Source of the DNA: Nephrocerus scutellatus
Lineage: Eukaryota > Arthropoda > Insecta > Diptera > Pipunculidae
Assembly: GCA_947095585.1 (NCBI GenBank)
Contig: OX352763.1
Location: 22,307,462-22,371,461, forward strand
Direction: 5' to 3'
DNA length: 64,000 nt
Shown here: positions 48,781 through 59,217 of the stretch, in pieces
How positions within the stretch are numbered: position 1 is the first letter of the stretch
How the letters are laid out: each line of letters starts with the position of its first letter
The notes under the pieces: generated by a model
Told to the model about the DNA's origin: nothing
Databases searched by the model: none
Seen by the model: the letters and a program-made list of their open reading frames with translations, nothing else
Program-made: the position numbers and the translations under genes

Positions 48781-48784
48781 TTTA

Positions 48785-49835
48785 TGAATTTTATTGAATC
48801 AAAGTAAAAAATGTTCACAAATATTTAAATTTTCGAATTGCATTAGCATTTTGATTTGGCCACCCTTAGCCGCGATTATGGCCTTCAAACGGCCGATTGC
48901 ATGCAGCACGCAAGTGGCTCTGCGGTATTTTGGCCCATTCCCGGCGAAGCGCTTGCTTGAGATGATCGACACTTTGGGATTTTGTTGTCCCAACTTTGCT
49001 CTTCGAAATACCCTAAACCGAGAAACTAGCGGATTTGCACCCGGTGAATTTGGTGTCCATTGGGCAGTGGAAATGAACCGCGGAACGTTGTTTCTCAGCC
49101 AATCTTGATTGACGCGCGTTTTATGACTCGGCGCCGATTCCTGTTGAAATGTCCAGGCTCTGCGGCCGAAATGTTTTTGTGCCCAAGACTTCAACGCTCC
49201 CTCCAACACATGATCCCGAAAAATTTGAGCATTTATCTTGATGCCACGGTCCAAAAAAACGAGCGGTGAACGCCTTTCGGCCGTTATGGCGGCCCAAACC
49301 ATAACCATCGGCGGCGCTTGGTTTCGAGTGGTCCAAATTTTCAGTAGAACGGCCGGGAAAATAAATCCGGTCGTTTTGCTCGTTCACATATTGCTCAATA
49401 ACGAACGGTGACTCATCGGAGAAAACCAAATTCGGCAAATCGCCACTTTCGTGCAAGCGTAACAACTCCTTTGCTCTTTCCACTCTAATTTTTTTTGAGA
49501 ATCGGTGAGACCATTCGTTTTTTGGAATTTCAAGGCCTTTAGTCCAAGATGATCTTTCAATATGTGCTGCATCCGTTCGAGCGAAATGTTCGCCTCACGA
49601 GCCATATTTCGGCCGCTACGACGCAGATTTCGAGCCAATTTGGCCTTCACCTTCCGAATGATATCCGGCGATGTTGCAGTGCGTTTCGGTCCACCACCAT
49701 GGCGTTTTGCAATGCTGCCAGTATCGTTATAACGATTTATGGTGCGATAGACAAACATTTTATTCACATGCAGATGTTTTAACTGATTAACAATCTGCGG
49801 CTGTGGTTTTCCAGCCAAATACAGAGCAATCACAC
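48785..49835 (-). pseudogene. Mariner/Tc1-superfamily transposase, frameshifted
   Basis: Minus-strand pieces in order: 49833-49384 with a helix-turn-helix IVNQLKHLHVNKMFVYRTIN and KRHGGGPKRTATSPDIIRKV; 49483-49121 with NLVFSDESPFVIEQYVN (first catalytic Asp in FSDESPF); 49308-48799 with MVMVWAAITAERRSPLVFLD, WTFQQESAPSHKTR and WTPNSPGANPLVSRF. In families of this type the second and third catalytic positions are normally Asp (QQDSAPSH; PNSPDLNPLD). Here they read Glu and Gly-Ala, so the protein would be inactive even without the two frame changes. The 5' end is cut by an RTE-like fragment at 49835. No terminal repeats were recognised. Confidence 0.85.
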
Positions 49836-51145
49836 TATAATAAGGCCCCGGGATCAGATATCATCCCAGCGGAACTGATAAAAACACTACACCAAGCAAT
49901 TTATGAAATAATAGTGCAGGTATGGGAGAAAAAACGATGCCAGAAGACTGGCGGAGAGGCATCCTGTGCCCCATATATAAAAAGGGGGATATCACAAAAT
50001 GCAACAGTTATCGTGGTATAACGTTGTTGAGTACCGCGTATAAGATTTTCTCCTCTATCCTTCAAGACAGGATAGCCTCATACGCTAAAGTCATCATTGG
50101 TCCATACCAGTGTAGCTTCATCCCAGGCAAATCAACAACTAATCAGATTTACACCCTTAGGTAGGTAATGGAAAAATGCCTAGAGTTTCAAAACTCACTA
50201 AACCATCTTTTTATAGACTTTAAAGCCGCCTATGACAGCATAGCCAGAGTAGAACTTTATAAAGCCATGAGAGAATATGGCATCCCAAATAAACTGACAC
50301 GACTATGTAGGTTGACCATGTTATAAGCCAACTAAAAATATCCGGATCACTAACAAGCCCATTCAAGATAACGGGCTCCGACAAGGGATGGACTGGCCTG
50401 CGTCCTCTTCAACCTGGCGTTGGAGAAAGTGATCTGAGACTTTGACGTAACGGCGAGAGGAACAATCCTCTATAAGTTCATTCAGATAATCCCATCCAGA
50501 TCGAGCAGGCGGCACGAAGTATGGGGCTGCACATAAATGAGAGCAAAACAAAGTACATGGTGGCCACGCCTGCGACTAGAAGATCCAAATACTGGAGCGC
50601 AAATTTGAAGTAGTGCAATCCTTTAACTGTCTCGGGTCAACTGTAGCATCCGATCAGAAATACGCGCACGGTTTCTTAAAGCCAACAAAGCCTACTATAG
50701 TCTGTCAAGACTATTCAAATCCAGGACCTTAACCATAACATCCAAGCTGCTGGTATATAAGACAATGGACATACCAGTACTTACATATGGATCCGAGACT
50801 TGGTTGCTTAGCAAAAAGGATTCTAACCTCTTAGCCGCGTTCGAAAGAAAAGTATTACGGAGAATTGTTGGCCCCGTATGTGAGGAAGGACGATTCCGGA
50901 GACTCTGTAATGATGAGATCTACGAGCGTTACCGCATTGTCGACATCGTAAAGTGAATTAAGCTCGGTAGGCTCTGGTGGGGAGGACAAGCCTAAGCTGG
51001 AAGGATGGCGTAAACCAGGACGCCCAGAGTTTAGGGATACAAAACTGGATGCCATCGGCTTAACATCGGGACGAGTGGCGAGATTTTTTGCGGGACGCCT
51101 AGACCGAATCCCGATTGTAGAGCCAAATATGATGGTGATTGTCTG
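49835..51145 (+). pseudogene. RTE-like RT, nearly full RT and 3' end, degraded
   Basis: Plus-strand motifs: NKAPGSDIIPAELIKTL, DWRRGILCPIYKKGDI, YRGITLLSTAYKIFSSIL, NHLFIDFKAAYDSIARVELY (catalytic Asp of motif A), a damaged GLRQGDG motif B near 50380, MGLHINESKTKYM, and VLTYGSETWLLSKKDSN / AFERKVLRRIVGPVCEEGRF. It ends AGAGCCAAATATGATGGTG at 51118-51136. YADD is deleted. An antisense copy is at 59.2-60.6 kb. Confidence 0.88.
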
Positions 51146-51259
51146 GTCAGGTGCACCCAAGACAACAGGACCATGCGATAAAACTTACTGTTGACGACCA
51201 AATCGCTTGAACATCGTAGGAATGTTGTCACTTGTGTTCAAAAGAAATTTTCAAGAGCA

Positions 51260-51515
51260 TCCCGCCTATCATCCAATCCAATGCCTCAAATATAGCCGGC
51301 GATGGGCGATTGTGCCTATCTTTGGACATACACACCGCTTCAGGGATTACTTCTTTAGCCGCTTAATAATTATCTGGAATGAATCGCCAGATTCTGTGTT
51401 TCCGCAAGCATTTGAGTTGCATTTGCATAGACATCTCCTCTTTTAGTCTCCTTCATTTGCTAACGCCAACGCTATGGATATCAGAATAAGGCTCTCAATT
51501 GACAGCCTTTCAATA
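51260..51515 (+). pseudogene. Jockey/CR1-type ORF2 C-terminal end
   Basis: The frame at 51207-51446 reads HTHRFRDYFFSRLIIIWNES then PDSVFPQAFELHLHRHLLF and a stop, the conserved ORF2 end. The following 3' UTR (GCTAACGCCAACGCTATGG) matches the other 3' ends in the window but has no clear poly(A) tail. Confidence 0.7.
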
Positions 51516-52095
51516 TAGGTTTTCTTTACGGTTTTTGTTAACTAGATACTATAAATCGATAGATAATATTTGGAAACATCTGTATTGCTGCACGTCCCAA
51601 ATCGAAATTCAAGATCAAAACCCAGTTATTTCTTTCAAAAAGTCTTTCACTAAGCCCCAAAAGTAAGTGGGAAGTACAATACTCATAAACTTCGGATAGT
51701 AATAGGATAGTATAGAAACCAACTACTTAGTAGCGATCTTGCGATGTACATCTTCTAACTTTCCGATCAAGTCAAACTTGTTGCAACAACATAAATTGGT
51801 AAAAAAGTTGAATTCGAATTAAAAAAAAAGGCAAACCGAGAAGTGACTAGAGAGACCCTGAAAGAGCCGAATATCGCATAACAATCATGAATCGAAAATT
51901 TGGCAAACATTTTGCATATAATTATTGAATTTTAATTGAGGGTTGTATGGTGATTTTGTTGTTGTTGTTGTTGTTGGTGTTGTTTTATGTGGGTTTTTTT
52001 TAAGTAAATGGGCACGCGAAGATTTTGCACTCTTCGACCAGAAACTGGAAATTTTTGCATTAATGCTTTTCGATTTCAGTTTGACGGACACACTT
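51515..52095. other. Non-coding stretch upstream of gene C
   Basis: No gene is seen. A GTT-repeat run lies at 51957-51985. It presumably includes regulatory DNA of gene C. Confidence 0.3.
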
Positions 52096-52101
52096 TTGCA
52101 C

Positions 52102-52151
52102 TATAAAATGTCACGAAACACAGTGGGATGTCATCAGTTCTTTCAGATTGT
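52102..52151 (+). promoter_or_regulatory. Core promoter of gene C (TATA + Inr)
   Basis: TATAAAA at 52102-52108 lies 34 bp from the A of TCAGTT (52134-52139). The leader TCAGTTCTTTCAGATTGTCC closely matches that of gene B. The predicted start is 52136, 56 nt before the ATG. Confidence 0.85.
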
Positions 52152-52191
52152 CCATTGACATAGACCACAGAGGCTAATAATAATAATAAAA

Positions 52192-52925
52192 ATGGTTAGT
52201 TGAAAAGGTTCTTTTTGGCTAATAGTTGTGAGAACATTTTATAAATAAATAAAAAAACGAAAAAATATTTGCAAATGAAAAGTGGCATGATACTTTTGGA
52301 ATAAACTATCAAAGAAAATTGTGCAAGAGTGTGGACAGAAATCCCCATTCTGTTGCATCAATCAACATGGCACAGGATAAAACCCCTTTTATATCCACCC
52401 AGACAGGATACTAATTTTTCGAATTTTTATTTTCATTCTCCACAGAAATTCTTCGCCGCTATTGCTTTCGCTTTGGTTGCATTCGCTTCCGCTGATGTCA
52501 GCCACTTGTCCAACACGTACTTGCCACCACACAGTGGAGGATCAATTTCCACTGAATACCTGCCACCGGTATCCGGTGGAATTGATGCTGGAATCGGAAT
52601 TGGAGGTGGATACGGTGGTGGAATCGAAATTGGAGGTGGATACGGAGGTGGACTTGGTGGTGGATACGGAGGATCAATTGGTGGTGGATACGGAGGATCA
52701 ATTGGTGGTGGATACGGAGGTGGAATTGATGCCGGATATGGTGGTTCAATTGGTGGCGGATACGGAGGCGGAATTGGAATCGGTGGTGGATACGGCGGTG
52801 CCATCGGTGGAGGATACGGCGGTGCCATCGGAGGTGGATACGGCGGTGCCATCGGTGGTGGATATGGAGGTGATATTGGTACCACATACGGTTCCAACGG
52901 AGGCTATGTCTACAAGAAACACTAA
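52192..52925 (+). CDS. Secreted glycine-rich structural protein (cluster gene C)
   Basis: Two exons: 52192-52194 (ATG only) and 52446-52925, with a 251-nt phase-0 intron (AAAATG|GTTAGT ... CTCCACAG|AAATTC). The 160-residue product has a signal peptide (MKFFAAIAFALVAFASA), then DVSHLSNTYLPP and EYLPPVSGG. Its body is GGGYGGSI / GGGYGGAI octapeptide units (24-bp DNA repeats), and the tail is GTTYGSNGGYVYKKH. No cysteine. The glycine-tyrosine body resembles cuticle and eggshell glycine-rich proteins, but the two ends match genes A, B and E. Unspliced message would read ATG-GTT-AGT-TGA and stop at once. AATAAA is at 53008-53013, and the 3' end converges with gene X about 50 bp away. Confidence 0.93.
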
Positions 52926-53072
52926 GAACTGACCATCAATTGATTTCCTTTCTAATCTTACTTCACTGTAACTTCCCTGTAATATATGTACATAGATATA
53001 TATGTTAAATAAATTAAACAAAAACGAAAAATATTTAATTGTGTATTCCCGTTATTACTACGTCAAAATTGC

Positions 53073-53493
53073 CTACTTCCTGAACACAGGAATACCGGGA
53101 TAGAAATAATTTGTACCAAAATAAATCGGTTTCCGATTGAACCCAGTCGACACTGTGGCACCTGGTTTAATGTATGCATTTTCTGGAATTATTGGATGCG
53201 GGTAATCAGTGATCCAATTGTAAGGTCTTGCAATGGGCAACGGTAATACTGATTCGTCCCCCAAAATGGTATCCTCCGGATTAATGTACATTTCATGAGG
53301 CATGTAACTCGGAAGCGAGTTGAGGTATCCATTTTCTGCAGAATTTTCCGAAGTTATCACCATCGAGTCATTCACAGCAAATAGCAATGAAAGTATTAGC
53401 CACAACAATGCCATAGTATCCTAGCATTTGGAAGGAATAAGAAAATAAACTTTGGTTTTTTGTGGAAAGAATATTCCGATAGAAAATTACCAT
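53073..53493 (-). CDS. Secreted Tyr/Pro-rich protein (cluster gene X)
   Basis: Minus-strand exons: 53493-53491 (ATG only) and 53420-53073, with a 70-nt intron (ATG|GTAATT ... AATGCTAG|GATACT). The 116-residue product has a signal peptide (MDTMALLWLILSLLFAVNDS) and no DVSHL, YLPP or GGYVY motif. Two similar blocks, MPHEMYINPEDTI and IPENAYIKPGATV, suggest an internal duplication; the C-terminus is Tyr/Phe/Pro-rich. No cysteine. An alternative start at 53414 (113 residues, no intron) is possible, but the TATATAAAAG box at 53576-53567 and the ATG-only exon shared with its neighbours favour the spliced form. It converges on gene C; ATTAAA on its strand is at 53039-53034. Function unknown. Confidence 0.75.
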
Positions 53494-53539
53494 TTTTAGT
53501 TGGGATTCAGTCCTTGTGTAAGCTTCTCCAGAATATATT

Positions 53540-53576
53540 TACATCATGAAAATCGGCGGAACGCTGCTTTTATATA
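53540..53576 (-). promoter_or_regulatory. TATA box of gene X
   Basis: The minus strand has TATATAAAAG at 53576-53567. About 27-33 bp downstream is TTCATGATGT rather than the TCAGTT initiator of the five paralogues, so the start site is uncertain. A start near 53547 would give a 54-nt leader, like the other genes. Confidence 0.6.
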
Positions 53577-53979
53577 AAATCTGATTCTTTCTGGTCAAAA
53601 GTTATTTTTGGAATTTTTGACGGTGCAGTGAGAAGTAAAGAAGTTTCAGGCATTGAAAAGCGATAAAAGTAATTACCTTTTGGTCAGTTCCATGCGAACC
53701 ATAGCGATTAAAGTTAATGGGTTGGTCGGCTACATTTTGGTTTCGTCGATTACGTTCTTTACGTGGATTGTAAATATTGTTTTTATGATAAAAAAATGCA
53801 CTTCCTTTGCTTTTTGATGGAAATTATATTAATTCTTTTTTTCTTACAACAGGGAACATCTGGTACATTGTCTGTTACAAATTCTTGATGGTTTCCTCAT
53901 TCCTTTTTAAATTCTCTATATTAACTTCACTTGGCCGTGGCACGGATGTCGGTCGGTCGGCAGGCGTGGAATCTTGCGA

Positions 53980-54095
53980 TCAATTTTTAACCCACTTCCC
54001 AAAGCCCGATTTTATTGAAATTTTGCACACATGCACACTTTCTACTAAAATTTTGGGCCCCTCGCGCCTCAGGGCCGAGCGGCTTTAAATTCTAT
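53980..54095 (-). repeat. Fragment of the 35-kb GC/AT array family
   Basis: The text CCCACTTCCCAAAGCCCGAT, ATTTTGGGCCCCTCGCGCCTC and TTTAAATTCTATAAAAA matches, inverted, the GGGGCC-rich and ATCGGGCT...GTGGGTT blocks at the edges of the array at 34.5-35.6 kb. A single decayed unit. Confidence 0.5.
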
Positions 54096-54099
54096 AAAA

Positions 54100-55790
54100 A
54101 GATGGTGTAGTGAGTTTTAAAACTCTAGACATTTTTCCATCACCTGCCAAAGGGTGTAAATTTGATCAGCTGTTGATTTGGCTGGGATGAAGCCACACTG
54201 GTATGGACCAATTTTGACCGTTGCTAGCTTAAATTCTTATGTATGGGGGACAGGATGACTCTTCGCCAGTCTTCTGGCATAGCTTCTTCCTCCAATACCT
54301 GGGATCTTCTGTTTAATTCAGCTCCGCTAGAATACCTTCTGATCCCAGGGCCTTATTATTTTTGAGCCGATTTATCGCTCTGCTAACTTCGACTATGATT
54401 GGTGGCGGCAGCATAGTATGGACTTCGGTCATTGGTGGAGACTCTAATTCCGCAGTTAGCTGGCCATTTAGCAACTCATGAACATGCTCTTCCTATAGCT
54501 CTAAGATGCCTTTAAGATCGGCATCATGTCTTTGTAGTATGCGCAACGCGGTGTATATTGCGTCATAACACGGACTCTTTGGTAGAACTTCCGCGCCTGG
54601 AGCAGTCCTTGCTCTCTGTACTATTCTAGTTCACGGATTCACGAGATTCTTCTCCCAGGCTGCTTTTTTTCGCCGGCAAACAATTTTTTATATCTTCTGA
54701 CCTCTTTATATTCATCTTCGCGTGCTATGATATTGTTGCATTGCTCGGTAGGCAACATTCTTACGTTCATTGCTAGCTTACATTCGTCGTCGAACTAATC
54801 GTTCCGATCTCTATGACTACTGCCTAAGCTGGACTCAGCAGTACTAATGACAGTATTCCTATGCTAAGGCGTGTCCATTTCTCTTCTAGGCCCGGCATCT
54901 CAGCCCCACGACTTACTCTCCCTGCAATTAGGGCGAGTCCTATCGCTTAAACGTAGTTGCTTCTGGTCTTCAGTCTTTCTTGATGATGCAATCCGCGCTC
55001 GGAGCAACATACCAACAAGACAGTGGTCCGAGTCGACGTTGGCACCTCAGTACGTTCGAACTGTCATCAGGTTCGGGTTGTGGCGACGGTCTATCAACAC
55101 GTTGTCTATCTGGTTACGAGTGGCTTCATTAGGAGATACCCAGGTGGCTTTGTAGATATTTTTACGCGCAAACCTTGTACTCGCAACGACCAAATTATTG
55201 CTTGCTGCCATTTCTATGACCAGTTATCCATTGTCATAAGTGTTTTCGTGTAGTCTATGGGTGCCAATGTACTGCCTGAATACTGGTTCCCTACCTATTT
55301 TGGGATTCATATCCCCCAGAATGATTTTTACATCATACTGAGGGCAGGCATGGAGTTCCCGTTCGACTGATTCAAAGAATTTATCTTTTTCATCATCTGC
55401 ATCTGGGAAATCCTCTGTAGGTGCGTGAAGGTTTATGGGGCTTATGTTTTTAAATCTGTCCCGGACGCGAATGGTTCATAGCCGTTCATTTACTGCTTTA
55501 AAGCCGATAACGTTAGGTTTTATTCTTTTGCTAATTAGAAACCCCACCCTGTGCAAATGATGTCTTGCATGATAGCTGTAATATATATCATATTCTGATT
55601 CTTGTAAGACACCGTTCCCCGGTCCACCGCATCCCCTGAATTGCTGTTATGTCAGCATTATATTTGGACACGATATCGGCTAGCAGCTGTAAAAGTTTTT
55701 TTACGGGCGAGGTTATTGTCCTCGCGCCAACCTTTTTTCAGCTTTTCTTGTATTGGAGGAAAATTACCGGCGGCCACCACGTGGAGTTTT
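54100..55790 (-). pseudogene. RTE-like element: endonuclease and pre-RT region, degraded
   Basis: Read on the minus strand from 55790 to 54100. The AP-endonuclease region (55.7-54.9 kb) includes antisense blocks for a QYNADITAIQG-like start near 55650 and an LIGDMNPKIG-like motif near 55300. The inter-domain stretch is at 54.9-54.5 kb, and the pre-RT KALGSEGILAELN-like segment near 54340. It is complementary in content to the RT-only copy at 59.2-60.9 kb. No long frame survives. Confidence 0.75.
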
Positions 55791-56400
55791 AATCGCACTT
55801 CCACCACTCAGAGATAGTTACGGCCACTTGCAATTCTGATGCTTTTTGTGTTATTACCCCTATTTTGCTGATGGCTGACCACCATATAAGATAGCCAAAT
55901 ATAACATTACCCAGTCTAAATACTAAAGACAAACAATTTGCACAAAATCCTTCCAAATCAAAAAGACTGAATTCATTTGATTTCTTGGTATGAAGGTAAA
56001 TCCCTATTCTCCTTGATTTTGATTTTACTCTCAAAACCTGATCCAATTCTATTTTCGGTTATGTTATAAATAATCACAGTGTCTGCCAAACTTAAAAAAA
56101 TAGACGAAATTCATTATCATCAAATTCTAGCAAAAATGCACTACTGCTCCGATGATCCATTTGGTAATAAATATCAGAAGTTATGACGACGTGTTATGAC
56201 ATAACATACAAATATGATTAGCAACTATAGGTGGAACTAGTTCCAGCGTATGTTTTAAATTAAGCCAAATGATGTTGATGCATTATTGAATTAGCATTAG
56301 ACAAGAATGAAGATGGCAAAATATTCCTGTTTTAGTTGCATAATTATACATTTGTATCTAAAGAATCGAACGTTAACTTAAATCTTAAATTTAAATCTTT
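55790..56400. other. Non-coding stretch upstream of gene D
   Basis: No gene is seen. The minus-strand 85-codon frame at 55789-56046 has no domain. It presumably includes regulatory DNA of gene D. Confidence 0.3.
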
Positions 56401-56414
56401 ATGCGATGCGTGTG

Positions 56415-56460
56415 TATAAATGTTGTGTTCATCTGCAAGTTATGTTCAGTATTTTATGTT
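56415..56460 (+). promoter_or_regulatory. Core promoter of gene D (TATA + Inr)
   Basis: TATAAAT at 56415-56421 lies 33 bp from the A of TCAGTA (56446-56451). The leader continues TTTTATGTTTGTCC. The predicted start is 56448, 52 nt before the ATG. This is the most diverged initiator of the five. Confidence 0.75.
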
Positions 56461-56499
56461 TGTCCAAGTGGAATAGTTGAAAAAGTGGCACCAAGCATA

Positions 56500-58592
56500 A
56501 TGGTTAGTGATAATTTACTTGACTTAAGTTGACGTTGTGTAAATAAAAAAATTCTCTAACACATAATTGAACACATAAATAAAAACGAACAATAAATACA
56601 CCAACGGGTGTTTTTTTAAACTCTCAATTCAATTCCTTAAAACTATAACTGGCTAAGCTAAAAACTATTTCTCTTCTTCCACAGAGACTCTTCATTGCTG
56701 TTTTCTCAACGTTAGCTCTTCTTGCTAGCGGCGATGTCAGCCATTTACCAGGAGTCGCTAACACACACGAAAATCAGCCAACAAGAGCTTTAGACGATGC
56801 ATCTTTTAATAGCATATCTGGTTCAGTATCTAATGACGAACCAAATTTTGATAACTACGTAGCTCCAGCAAACTCAGAGAATAATTTCTCAACCGCAGCT
56901 CCGGCAACTCCAAGTGATTTTGAAAATTACTCTGCTGCTGCCGGAACATCGTCGAACAGAGGTGGCGATTTTCAAAACCTTGCTGCTTCGAAAATAATTC
57001 TCAACAATACATCTGATGGTCGGGCTGCAAGTCCTGCAAATTCAAATCTTGAAAGACTCTCTAGCACGACTAGGTCATCAAACGGCAAAGTTTTAGTGTC
57101 TACTCCATTAGCTGCGACCAACCAAAGAGGTCTCACTGGACCAGTTACTAATGCTTTAAATAGATTCTCTGTAAAAGCACCAGGAGCTATAAGCAACAAT
57201 TTGGGAAGTTTTACAGCTCCATCCAACAGTTTCAACAGTTTTTCTTCTCCAGCTGCATCATTTAATGGCTTCTCTGTTCCACCTGGTGCGACGAATTTTG
57301 CAAGCATTGCCTCACCGGCAACCTCTTTAAATAGCTTCCTTGGTATATCGCCAGCTGCCTCAGCAAGTTTTGGTAGCTACACATCTCCATCAGCTAGCTA
57401 TTACAATGGCTTAACAGGGTCAGGTCTAGCTGCTTCAAATAATTATGGAAACTACGATCCCACTTATAGAAGCTTCTTAACACCAGCTGCTGCCTCAATT
57501 AATAGCTTCAATATTCCATCTTCAGCTGCCTCAATAAATTATGGAAGTTACACGGCACCAGGAACGTCATTTAACAGCTTTTCAAATCCAGCTTTAGCTA
57601 CTTCAACAAACTTCAACAATGCTCAGACAAATTCTTTTAACAGCTTGTCGGCACTAAGTCCAGCTGTCTCAACTAACTACGGAAATGTGGCGATACCGCA
57701 AACATCCTTCGGTAGCTTCTCCACATTAGCTCCAACTGCGCCAACAAACTATAGAACTTACAATACTCCAGCAACATCATTGTTCAACTACGCAACACCT
57801 GCTACTTCTCTTGGAAGCGTTTCTGATTTATCGTTAGCTGCTCAATCCAATTATAGAAGTAACTCTGGGCCAGCAGCTTCATTCAACAGTTTTTCAGCTC
57901 CAGCTACAGCTGCCCTATCTAATTACGGAAACTACGCTGCTCCGGCAACCTATATTAATAGCTTCTCAGCACCAACTACAGCTGCCTCGGCAAATTTCAG
58001 AAACCTCGCTGCTCCAGCGGCTTCATTTAATAGTATATCTGCTCTAGGTACAGCAGCCCCTTCAGCTGCCGCATCTAATTACAGAAGTAACGTTGCTCCA
58101 GCAACCTCTTTAAACAGCTTCTCTGTTCCACGTACAGCAGTCTCGTCAAATTTTGCAAGCTCCGCAGTTCCGGCTTCTTCTATTAATAGGATATCTACTT
58201 TATCTCCAGCTGCCTCATCTAATTACAGAAGTAACGTTGCTCCAGCAACATCTTTAAACAGCTTCACTACTCCACGTACAGCTGTCTCGTCAAATTTTGC
58301 AAGCTCCGCTTCTCCGGACACTTCCATTAATAGTATATCTGCTATATCTCCAGCTGCTTCTTCCAATTACGGAGGCTACATTACTCCAGCAACTTCACTT
58401 AAGAGCTACTCAGGTTCTGTTGGCACATTATTCAACACCATCTCTGCTCCACCTACTGCTGCTTTAGGCAACTTTGAAGGATTTCCATCGCCAGCTGGAG
58501 GTGCTATCTATCAGTCTGGTCAATCATATTCTCCTGTCGGCATTGGCACCCGTTATGATACAAATGAAATTTATGGTTTAAAGAAACATTAG
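56500..58592 (+). CDS. Large secreted Ala/Ser/Asn-rich repeat protein (cluster gene D)
   Basis: Two exons: 56500-56502 (ATG only) and 56685-58592, with a 182-nt phase-0 intron (ATAATG|GTTAGT ... TTCCACAG|AGACTC). The 636-residue product has a signal peptide (MRLFIAVFSTLALLAS), GDVSHL without YLPP, an acidic Asn-rich N-region (residues ~20-135), then some twenty imperfect units of the type APATSFNSFSxPxTAASxNY (about 20-30 residues). The tail is GTRYDTNEIYGLKKH, a recognisable but altered form of GTxYxSNGGYVYKKH. No cysteine. It is over twice the length of any sister gene. The frame is open throughout, so I call it functional. ATTAAA is at 58695-58700, and AATAAA further on at 58853-58858. Confidence 0.9.
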
Positions 58593-58859
58593 GAACTATC
58601 TGATTTCAAATATTTTGTTGTAATTCTAATTTAGCAGATGTTTTAGTTTGTACATCTTACAATGAATGATTCGTTTTCGGAATTGTTTTTAAGAATTAAA
58701 TATTTTTACAGAAGTGTGATAATTTATATTTATTTTGTTAAAAGTTTTGTGTATTTTTGGAGCTTTTCTGTTTAATAGATTGAATTAAAGGATAAATTAA
58801 GTTCTCATGGGCTTTTAATTGTACCACAAGCGTGCACGCAGCCCATTATACGAATAAAC

Positions 58860-59215
58860 GCATTCCTATTTGTGTTATTTAAAAAAAAAAAACCATACAA
58901 CACCACACCTCTGTCTAAGCAACACTATTTATCTAAGCGACCCTGAAAACTATGGATTTGAAAATAATATCAATATCGACCCCGGCTCAAAAAAAACCCC
59001 AAGACCACTTAAAATCCCAAAAGAGGCGAAAAAATCACTGCAAAACTAGCAAACCCAGCGGATCCACTGCGAAATCTGCTCACACTGCTTACAATAACCA
59101 TTTAATTTAATTTCAGTTGTTTTGCAATGAAAATATTTCTCAATTTTATTTTAAATTACTCCCATTATGTTGTCTCTGTTAATGGGTCTGTTAAAACTTG
59201 TAAGTCACTGAATTG
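58860..59215. other. Short non-coding gap with G-poor repeat text
   Basis: Around 58980-59045 the text ccccaagaccacttaaaatcccaaaag resembles the CTCAAGACC field at 17.8-18.8 kb. No gene is seen. Confidence 0.4.
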
Positions 59216-59217
59216 GT

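Noticed and set aside
52433..52897. 154-codon proline-rich minus-strand frame opposite gene C
   Set aside because: It is the reverse complement of Gly-Gly-Tyr repeats, which reads as Pro-Pro-Tyr. There is no promoter or start signal on that strand.
52329..52925. Gene C starting at an ATG (or alternative codon) within the intron
   Set aside because: The upstream residues are translation of intron sequence. The spliced start gives a clean signal peptide identical in layout to the paralogues.
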